From the NCBI GenBank assembly GCA_028875955.1, contig JAGWTX010000113.1, positions 1-7,434 on the forward strand: DNA of 7,434 nt, written 5' to 3'. Position 1 is the stretch's first letter. Each line of letters begins with the position of its first letter. Source of the stretch: Bacteroidota bacterium. GTDB lineage: Bacteria > Bacteroidota > Bacteroidia > Chitinophagales > Chitinophagaceae. Below are positions 1 to 5,809 of the stretch, in pieces. The notes below the pieces were generated by a model. The model worked only from the letters and a program-made list of their open reading frames with translations. It was not told the origin of the DNA and did not search any database. The position numbers and the translations under genes are program-made.

Positions 1-618
1 CAGGGTATCGGTAAAAGCCGTCTTTCTTTTTTGGGTGATCGACATCTGGTTGTTACCAAAAATGGCCAGTACCCGTTTCTTTTTTTTATGGATAAGGGTT
101 TCAGCAGCCAGTTGTCCGGCAGCGCTATCTGCCATGCATACCTTATGTATGTCATTATTCTCCGGAACCACGTCAAAAAAAACAACAGGCGTTGCCAGGT
201 CCCTGAATTTGGTATACTGGGAAAGATCACCGGTCAGGGGGCTGATACAGGCAAAAAGACCACTGATCCGGTTCTGCCGCAGGAGTTTCAGGTTATCGGC
301 CTCGATGGCCGGGTCATTCCCGGATTGCAGGATCATGATCGAATACTCGTTTTTGCGTCCTTCCTCTTCAATGGCTGATATAAAGGAGTCGTAAAAGAAA
401 TTGGATATGGTAGGCACCAGGATACCCAATAATTTACTGTTTCGTGTCCGCAGCTGTACGGCATTGGCATTGGGTTCATAATCCAGGGAGGCGGCCAGGT
501 CGATTATTTTCTGGCGGGTGGCTTTGGATATATCAGGGTGTTGCTGGAGCCCCCTGGATACCGTGGAGACACTGACACCCAGGATTTCGGCAATTTTTTT
601 AAGGGTTGGATTACTCAT
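1..618 (-). CDS. LacI-family transcriptional regulator, N-terminal 206 residues (cut by left window edge)
   Basis: Reading leftward from the ATG at 618, the frame stays open to base 1. Residues 5-24 form a LacI-type helix-turn-helix (KKIAEILGVSVSTVSRGL), where SVSTVSRGL is the recognition helix. Residues 47-57 (YEPNANAVQLR) match the hinge that reads the minor groove, including the leucine before the arginine. From residue 62 (KLLGILVPTISNFFYDSFI) the periplasmic-binding-protein-like effector domain begins, with the family pattern TPVVFFD at 143-149 and an RKTAFTDTL segment at the edge. Family members are about 330-345 residues, so roughly 60% is visible. The start is chosen because the HTH begins within five residues of it; a weak AAGAGG lies 11 bases upstream. 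Family knowledge: these are cytoplasmic dimeric repressors or activators that usually sense sugars. The divergent susCD-like pair and the palindrome at 665-684 suggest it controls that pair and itself. The effector cannot be told from the sequence. The final third of the gene lies outside the window. Confidence 0.95.
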   Translation of the reverse strand, partial: MSNPTLKKIAEILGVSVSTVSRGLQQHPDISKATRQKIIDLAASLDYEPNANAVQLRTRNSKLLGILVPTISNFFYDSFISAIEEEGRKNEYSIMILQSGNDPAIEADNLKLLRQNRISGLFACISPLTGDLSQYTKFRDLATPVVFFDVVPENNDIHKVCMADSAAGQLAAETLIHKKKKRVLAIFGNNQMSITQKRKTAFTDTL

Positions 619-664
619 AGATAAGTATGCCTCTTGAAGGTAGAAAATTTTCCACAACAAAGGA

Positions 665-684
665 TTCCGCAAACGTTTGCGGAA
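665..684. promoter_or_regulatory. Perfect 20-bp palindrome, probable LacI-family operator
   Basis: TTCCGCAAACGTTTGCGGAA is identical to its own reverse complement over all 20 bases, and symmetry ends at the next base pair out. The core GCAAACGTTTGC with a central CG is the classic shape of LacI/GalR-family operators, such as those of PurR and CcpA type. Its centre lies 56 bases upstream of the regulator's start codon and about 270 bases upstream of the SusC-like start. That position favours autoregulation, with control of the divergent susCD-like operon as a second likely role. Binding by the adjacent regulator is inferred from proximity and motif type. Confidence 0.8.
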
Positions 685-863
685 ACAAATAAAAAAAATA
701 CCTAAATTTTAAAATCGCTAATCCACATACATTTATTACCTGAAAAGGCGAAAAGCAGGAAAATTTGATTTAGATAATTTGCAACGTTTTCCCTGTTTTT
801 GTAGTCTTACAGATCAGATTGCCTTGATTTTAGTGTTTTGTAAATCGGTTACAGCAATAAAAT

Positions 864-893
864 CTAAAAAAAATTAACAAAAACTTTTTTTAG
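864..893. repeat. A/T-rich inverted repeat upstream of the SusC-like promoter
   Basis: CTAAAAAAA (864-872) and TTTTTTTAG (885-893) are perfect 9-bp inverted arms around a 12-base spacer. This can be read as a weak hairpin, as a curved A-tract/T-tract element upstream of the promoter, or as a chance result of A/T-rich sequence. The T run at 885-891 lies roughly where a -33 element would fall for the candidate -7 at 907-913. The repeat itself is plain in the sequence; a function is not established. Confidence 0.4.
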
Positions 894-903
894 AAATAAA
901 AAT

Positions 904-918
904 GTGTATTTTGTACAC
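904..918 (+). promoter_or_regulatory. Possible Bacteroidota -7 element (TATTTTG, 907-913) inside a GTGTA/TACAC inverted repeat
   Basis: TATTTTG at 907-913 resembles the Bacteroidota sigma-ABfr -7 consensus TAnnTTTG but is one base short. A T-rich run at 885-891 sits at about the right distance for the -33 region. It would give a leader of roughly 25 bases before the ATG at 945. The element lies between 5-bp arms GTGTA (904-908) and TACAC (914-918), so a regulator could bind over it. The match is imperfect and the short arms could be chance. Confidence 0.35.
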
Positions 919-944
919 GCTTAATAACCAATAAACTGCCATTT

Positions 945-3932
945 ATGAATCTTTCGAAGCTTGTCAGGCCCACGCTTGTGGGTTTATTTGCTTGCTTGTT
1001 CGTACTCTTCTCGCAAGCCCAAAACAAAACTGTTACAGGTAAAGTGACTGACTCCAAGGACGGATCAGCCATGGTAGGAGCTTCAGTAGTTGTGAAAGGT
1101 TCCACGGTAGGTACCCAGACGGGTGCTGACGGAACTTTCAAAATTTCTGTTCCTTCTTCCGCTACCACTTTAGTGATCTCTTCCGTAGGCTTTGCGGCCC
1201 AGGAAGTTAGCATCCGGAACACCTCTACCGTAGGCGTTGCCCTGGTTGCTACCAATGATCAATTGAACGAAGTGGTTGTAATCGGTTATGGTACTGCACG
1301 GAAAAAGGACCTTACCGGTTCTGTGGTTTCTGTTCAGGCCAAGAACTTCAACCAGGGACAGATCACTGCCCCCGACCAGTTGCTGCAAAGTAAGGTTGCC
1401 GGTCTGGAAGTTACCAACACCAGCGGTCAGCCAGGTGCTGCTTCCACCATTCAGATCAGGGGTAACAACTCGATCCGTGCCAGCAGCAATCCTTTATTCG
1501 TAGTGGATGGAGTACCACTGGATGGTGGAACTGCCCGTCCCAACCTGGGTAATGCTTTCGGTAGCAACCCTAACTCAAACCCATTGTTGTTTATCGATCC
1601 AAACAGTATTGCACAGATCGATGTGTTGAAAGACGCTTCTTCTGCAGCCATCTATGGTTCCAGAGGTGCGAATGGAGTGGTGGTGATCACCACCAAGAAA
1701 GGTACCGCAGGCCCCATGAAAGTGGAAGTGGGTGTAAACTATGGTACTTATGCAGGTTACATGAGAAGATTCAAAGTATTGAATGCTTCCCAGTACCGCG
1801 ATGCCCTTAAAAAGTATGGTCAGCCCGCATCCCTGGATGGCGGTACAACCGAAGATGCTTTAAAGGCGATGACACAGAATGCACTTTCCCAGAACTATTC
1901 TGTTGCCTTCAGTGGCGGGAACGATGCCGGTAAATTCCGCGCTTCATTCCTGGCTTCCAATAACAAAGGATTTTTAAAGAAGTCTGCTCTTGACAAATAC
2001 TTAGCTACCATCGGTGGTAACTATAAGTTCCTGGACAAGAAGCTGACCGTTGATTTCAATATCATTACCGGTAACTATGCTGAAACACTGACCAGTGTAT
2101 CCAACACAGCAGGTTCTACAGGTAATATCATTTCTTCCGCATTGAGCTGGAACCCGACTACTGCTTTAGTAGGGGCAGGTGGATTGTATAATTTCCCTAC
2201 CAATGGTTCCGGTAACCCGCTGGCATTTAATGATGCTTATAATGACCAGAGTAGCGTATTCTCTTTCCTGGGAAATATTTCTGCTTCCTATAAGCTTTCT
2301 GAAAAACTGGAATACAAATTATTATATGGTATCAACTATGGTACCGGTACCCGTACCATGAATATCGAAGGTTGGTTACAAGGTATTCCCGGTGTTTCCG
2401 GTTTGGGTTTTGCAGGTCTTGCCAATGCAAGATTACAGTCTCAGACCATTACCCATACCCTGAACTACCATACCGATTTGACCAGCAGCCTGGGTCTGGA
2501 AGCCCTGGCCGGTTATGAATATTTCAAAACCGATTATTCCGGTGGTGGTGTTACTGCCAATGGTTTCAATACCAACCTGGATCAGAAAACAAGGATCGCA
2601 ATTCCTTACACCAGCATCATGACAGATGCAAAAACACAGAATCCTTATTTCTCTTACCGCAACCCAACTGCTGAACTGCAGTCTTATTTCGGTCGTGTTA
2701 CCTTAAACTACAAAGATCGTTTGTTGTTAACCGGAACAATGCGTGCCGATGGTTCCAGCAAATTTGGTAAGAACAATAAATATGGTTACTTCCCTTCAGC
2801 CGGTCTGAAATGGGTGGTTAGCAACGAAGGTTTCATGAAGAATAACAAGATCTTCTCCAACCTGGGCTTACGTGTTTCTTATGGTCTTACCGGTAACCAG
2901 GAATATCCTGCCGGTTCTTCTCAGGAACAATTTGGTCTGAGCGCATATAACAATGCTCCTCAGGTGGTAAATGGTAACCCCGATCTGAAATGGGAAAAAA
3001 CCAAATCAGTTAACGTAGGTGCCGACTTCTCTTTTGCAGGTGGAAAAGTGTATGGTTCATTTGATTACTATCACAAGAACACTACCAACATCCTGTTCCA
3101 GACAAGTGCGATTCAACCAGCCCCTTCTTCTATCACTTTCGTGAACCTGCCTGCTAACCTGATCAACTCCGGTTATGAACTGGCCCTGGGTGCAACTTTG
3201 ATCGATCACCGCAAATTTGGTCTGGATGTAAACTTCAACTATGCTTACAACAAGAACAAAGTGCAGAACTTCAAAGATCCTAACACCGGCTTAAACTTAC
3301 TGGTTCAAACCGGTCAGGTAAACGGTCAGGGTGTATCCGGTACACTGGCTCAGGTTATTACCAACGATCAGCCTGTAAACGTATATTATCTGAAACCTTT
3401 CCAGGGATTTGATGCAGCTGGCAACCAGATCATCGGCGGAACACCTCAGTTTGCCGGAGATCCTAACCCGCATTCACTGGTTGGTTTCTCAACCAGCATC
3501 CGTTACAACAAATGGAGCTTTACCATGAACATGGGTGGTGCTTTCGGATTCCTGATCTACAACAACACGGCAACATCTGTAACCAATATCGCAGGTATTG
3601 CACAGGGTCGTAACATTGACCTGGCTGCCTATAATTCAAAAGAAGGTATCGCTAGTGGTGTAGGTGCTTCTACCCGTTTCCTTGAAAAAGGTGATTACTT
3701 CAAAATGAGAAACATTTCCGTACGTTATAATATCGGTAATGCAGGTAAATACATCAAGAACCTGACTGCCTTTGTTAGCGGAACCAACTTGTTTGTGATT
3801 ACTAAATTCACTGGTTTTGATCCAGAGGTGAATATCGACAAAAGCAATAACTCTTATCCTTCAAGATCTATTGAATATGTTCCTTATCCAACTCCAAGAA
3901 CCATCACTTTTGGATTTAATTTCACTTTATAA
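945..3932 (+). CDS. SusC-like (SusC/RagA family) TonB-dependent outer-membrane transporter
   Basis: A complete 995-residue protein, normal for the family (about 950-1,100). Residues 1-25 are a signal peptide with a hydrophobic core and likely cleavage after SQA. Residues 28-103 form a carboxypeptidase-D-regulatory-like beta-sandwich (TVTGKVTDSKDG, GADGTFKISVP, VISSVGF). The SusC signature LNEVVVIGYGT is at 107-117. The plug covers about 118-253, with VAGLEVTNTSGQPG, IQIRGNNSIR, PLFVVDGVPL and IDVLKDASSAAIYGSRGANG. The rest is a 22-strand-type barrel ending in PRTITFGFNFTL; the final residue is Leu where a terminal aromatic is common, a minor deviation. There is no STN domain before the beta-sandwich, which argues against direct sigma/anti-sigma signalling. 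Family role: TonB-powered import of oligosaccharides or peptides, with the SusD partner as lid. The SusD-like gene follows after 21 bp, so the two form one operon. An in-frame TAA at 897-899 limits upstream starts, and no Shine-Dalgarno is visible, as is usual in Bacteroidota. Substrate unknown. Confidence 0.97.
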   Translation: MNLSKLVRPTLVGLFACLFVLFSQAQNKTVTGKVTDSKDGSAMVGASVVVKGSTVGTQTGADGTFKISVPSSATTLVISSVGFAAQEVSIRNTSTVGVALVATNDQLNEVVVIGYGTARKKDLTGSVVSVQAKNFNQGQITAPDQLLQSKVAGLEVTNTSGQPGAASTIQIRGNNSIRASSNPLFVVDGVPLDGGTARPNLGNAFGSNPNSNPLLFIDPNSIAQIDVLKDASSAAIYGSRGANGVVVITTKKGTAGPMKVEVGVNYGTYAGYMRRFKVLNASQYRDALKKYGQPASLDGGTTEDALKAMTQNALSQNYSVAFSGGNDAGKFRASFLASNNKGFLKKSALDKYLATIGGNYKFLDKKLTVDFNIITGNYAETLTSVSNTAGSTGNIISSALSWNPTTALVGAGGLYNFPTNGSGNPLAFNDAYNDQSSVFSFLGNISASYKLSEKLEYKLLYGINYGTGTRTMNIEGWLQGIPGVSGLGFAGLANARLQSQTITHTLNYHTDLTSSLGLEALAGYEYFKTDYSGGGVTANGFNTNLDQKTRIAIPYTSIMTDAKTQNPYFSYRNPTAELQSYFGRVTLNYKDRLLLTGTMRADGSSKFGKNNKYGYFPSAGLKWVVSNEGFMKNNKIFSNLGLRVSYGLTGNQEYPAGSSQEQFGLSAYNNAPQVVNGNPDLKWEKTKSVNVGADFSFAGGKVYGSFDYYHKNTTNILFQTSAIQPAPSSITFVNLPANLINSGYELALGATLIDHRKFGLDVNFNYAYNKNKVQNFKDPNTGLNLLVQTGQVNGQGVSGTLAQVITNDQPVNVYYLKPFQGFDAAGNQIIGGTPQFAGDPNPHSLVGFSTSIRYNKWSFTMNMGGAFGFLIYNNTATSVTNIAGIAQGRNIDLAAYNSKEGIASGVGASTRFLEKGDYFKMRNISVRYNIGNAGKYIKNLTAFVSGTNLFVITKFTGFDPEVNIDKSNNSYPSRSIEYVPYPTPRTITFGFNFTL

Positions 3933-3953
3933 TCAATACCAAAAAACAGAAGT

Positions 3954-5585
3954 ATGAAACTATATAATAAGATAACGAAATTTGCAGCCCCGGTAATTGC
4001 AGTCTTGGCAATGTCGGGATGTACCAAACTCGATGAGAGTTTGGGTAGTACCCTTACCAACAGCCAGGTGTCCAATGCCCTGGGAAGTGCGGGTACCGGA
4101 TTACTGCTTTCAGCAGCTTATGCAGATCTGGGTGGTCCGTTAACGAGTCAGGATCAGGTGTTCTCCCTCATGGAAAACACAACCGATGAATCTCTGGTAC
4201 CTACCCGTGGTGGTGACTGGGATGATAACGGTGTATGGCGTGTATTGCACAACCATACCTGGAATGCAGATCATGGTCAAATCCTGAGTGTGTTCAACTC
4301 ACTGAATAAAATCAACTTTGACGCCACCAACGTACTGGGCTTTAACCCAAGTAAAGGGCAGGCGGCTGAAGCACGTTTCATCAGAGCACTGGCTTTGTAT
4401 TACCTGCTGGATCTGTATGGTCAGTATCCTATCAGAAACCCGGGTGATAACCTGTTGTTGGCTCCTGAAGTAAAATCAGGCGCTGCCGGTGGCGATTTTA
4501 TCATCTCCGAATTAACCGCTATCCTGCCTGATTTACCAACTGGTAACGGTAGTGATAAGGCAAACCCTGATGCAGCCAGAACATTGCTGATGAAATGTTA
4601 CCTGCAAAGAGGTACCTGGGCTAACCGCGCAGCACCCACTTTTGCAGCGGCTGATATGGCACAGGTGATTGCACTGGGAAATACGATCATGTCAAGCGGT
4701 AAGTATTCTTATGCTGCTAACTACTTTGATAATTTCAATCCTAAGAACGATAACTCACCAGAAGCCATCTTCCGTTACAACAATACGGCTGGTGTTGGTG
4801 CCAACAACTCAGGTATCGGTGCCCGTTGGAATATGACCCTGCACTACAATTCCTACACACCCAATAATCCGAATGCCGGCTGGAATGGTTTCTCAACCAT
4901 TGGTAGCTTTTATTCAGCATTTAATACTTCTGTAGTTCCTACTGCCTATGGCCCTGCTGATACAGTATTGGACGGCAGATTGGGTGGACGTAACTATCAG
5001 AATTCAAAAACCATTTCCGGTATCAATCCTGGTTTCCTCGTAAACCAGCAGTATAATGAAAATGGTGTTCCAGAAAAAGACAGAAAAGGGAATCCACTGG
5101 CTTTCGTAAAAGACATCGCCAGCAATATGATTGAAACCGGATCCAACCTGGAAGTTACCGGTATCCGTGTGGTAAAATATGTACCAGACTATACACAATA
5201 TGGTGGTGGTCCTGCAGGTAATGACCTGATGATCTTCCGCTATCCTGATGTGGTTCTGATGGTGGCTGAAGCCAAACAAAGAACCGGTGATGCTGCTGGT
5301 GCCCTGACTCTGGTGAATGCACTGAGAGCTGCCAGAAATGCCGCTCCTCTGGTTACCATGGCATTGGTTAATACCAGTAACGTAGAAGACCCCAACACTT
5401 TGTTAGCGGAAAGAGGTCGTGAACTGTACTGGGAAAGTGTTAGAAGAACCGACTTACAGCGTTTCGGTGTTTACCTGAAACCATGGGAGTACAAACCTAA
5501 CGATGATCCCAAGAACCTCCTCTTCCCGGTTCCTAACCAGGCATTGGCTGCGAATCCAAACCTGAAACAGAATCCTGGCTACTAA
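3954..5585 (+). CDS. SusD/RagB-family surface lipoprotein, nutrient-binding partner of the SusC-like transporter
   Basis: A complete 543-residue protein. Residues 1-22 are a lipoprotein signal ending in MSGC, with lipidated Cys23 followed by TKLDE; charged residues just after the cysteine resemble the Bacteroidota surface-export signal. Family hallmarks appear in order: an N-terminal SusD-like helical region with W89, W95 and W103; the TPR-type helix at 135-160 (AAEARFIRALALYYLLDLYG); the RagB/SusD segment at 424-446 (DLMIFRYPDVVLMVAEAKQR); LVNALRAARNAA at 453-464; LAERGRELYWESVRRTDLQR at 484-503; and the C-terminal LLFPVPNQALAANPNLKQNP at 522-541. SusD proteins bind ligand at the cell surface and close over the SusC barrel during import. 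The ligand may be a glycan, but binding residues cannot be assigned because SusD sites diverge greatly. The gene lies 21 bp behind the SusC-like gene and ahead of a strong terminator, so the two are almost surely co-transcribed. Confidence 0.96.
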   Translation: MKLYNKITKFAAPVIAVLAMSGCTKLDESLGSTLTNSQVSNALGSAGTGLLLSAAYADLGGPLTSQDQVFSLMENTTDESLVPTRGGDWDDNGVWRVLHNHTWNADHGQILSVFNSLNKINFDATNVLGFNPSKGQAAEARFIRALALYYLLDLYGQYPIRNPGDNLLLAPEVKSGAAGGDFIISELTAILPDLPTGNGSDKANPDAARTLLMKCYLQRGTWANRAAPTFAAADMAQVIALGNTIMSSGKYSYAANYFDNFNPKNDNSPEAIFRYNNTAGVGANNSGIGARWNMTLHYNSYTPNNPNAGWNGFSTIGSFYSAFNTSVVPTAYGPADTVLDGRLGGRNYQNSKTISGINPGFLVNQQYNENGVPEKDRKGNPLAFVKDIASNMIETGSNLEVTGIRVVKYVPDYTQYGGGPAGNDLMIFRYPDVVLMVAEAKQRTGDAAGALTLVNALRAARNAAPLVTMALVNTSNVEDPNTLLAERGRELYWESVRRTDLQRFGVYLKPWEYKPNDDPKNLLFPVPNQALAANPNLKQNPGY

Positions 5586-5607
5586 TTGATTAGTTTGAAA
5601 AATTCAT

Positions 5608-5641
5608 AACGACAAAGACCCGAAAGGGTCTTTGTCGTTTT
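5608..5641 (+). terminator. Intrinsic terminator closing the susCD-like operon
   Basis: A perfect 14-bp stem (5608-5621 with 5626-5639) is capped by a GAAA tetraloop at 5622-5625 and ends in TTTT (5638-5641). It begins 22 bases after the SusD-like stop codon. The GNRA loop closed by a C-G pair should be very stable. The T run is short and partly inside the stem. No T tract follows the hairpin on the minus strand, so it reads as one-directional. It separates the susCD-like pair from the downstream lipoprotein gene, which therefore probably has its own promoter or depends on read-through. Confidence 0.88.
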
Positions 5642-5809
5642 AGTACCTGTCTGTTTTGGCTTTTCATTAAGTTCGAATTAAAATTTTCGTATCCGCATTT
5701 CCATACTGCTATCTTATCCCTTTATAACGTCTATTTAAGAGATAAAAAACTAACTTCGGTATGTTTTTTTGGCACCTATTTTCCATTGCTTTTCTATTCC
5801 TGAACCACC
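5642..5809 (+). promoter_or_regulatory. Short intergenic region presumed to carry the promoter of the propeller lipoprotein gene
   Basis: After the terminator, 168 A/T-rich bases precede the next start codon. Two partial matches to the Bacteroidota -7 consensus TAnnTTTG are present, TAACTTCG at 5751-5758 and TATGTTTT at 5760-5767, each off by one base. Neither has a convincing -33 element. There is no copy of the 665-684 palindrome here, so nothing shows that the LacI-type regulator controls this gene. No Shine-Dalgarno precedes the ATG at 5810. Confidence 0.3.

Larger units (their letters stand above)
619..944. other. Divergent intergenic control region between the LacI-type regulator and the SusC-like gene
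   Basis: This 326-bp stretch has no convincing coding frame. It is strongly A/T-rich with several A and T tracts, unlike the flanking genes. It must hold the promoters for both divergent genes. Visible elements are the perfect palindrome at 665-684 on the regulator side, an A/T inverted repeat at 864-893, and a GTGTA/TACAC inverted repeat at 904-918 that contains a possible -7 element. On the minus strand a TATTTTTT-like run just upstream of the palindrome could serve the regulator's own promoter, but it is too degenerate to call. No tRNA, riboswitch or small ORF was recognised. Confidence 0.7.

Noticed and set aside
31..394. Two overlapping plus-strand open frames at the left end
   Set aside because: They run antisense to the LacI-type gene, whose HTH and effector-domain motifs are unmistakable. 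The plus-strand translations show no family features.
776..795. A possible second operator around GCAACGTTTTCC, about 111 bp from the perfect palindrome
   Set aside because: Only 8 of 20 positions match the palindrome when centred on CG, the outer arms do not match, and symmetry is weak. It may be a half-site, but the evidence is too thin to annotate.
831..840. TAGTGTTTTG as a -7 promoter element for the SusC-like gene
   Set aside because: The spacing between TA and TTTG is wrong for TAnnTTTG, and it would leave a leader of about 100 bases without any structure I can identify.
890..1388. Minus-strand open frames of 121 and 72 residues over the start of the SusC-like gene
   Set aside because: They are antisense to the signal peptide and beta-sandwich domain of the transporter, and their composition is what reversed coding sequence gives.
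5671..5690. CGAA/TTCG partial inverted repeat in the gap before the propeller gene
   Set aside because: The arms are only four bases long in A/T-rich sequence and share nothing with the palindrome at 665-684, so this is chance level.
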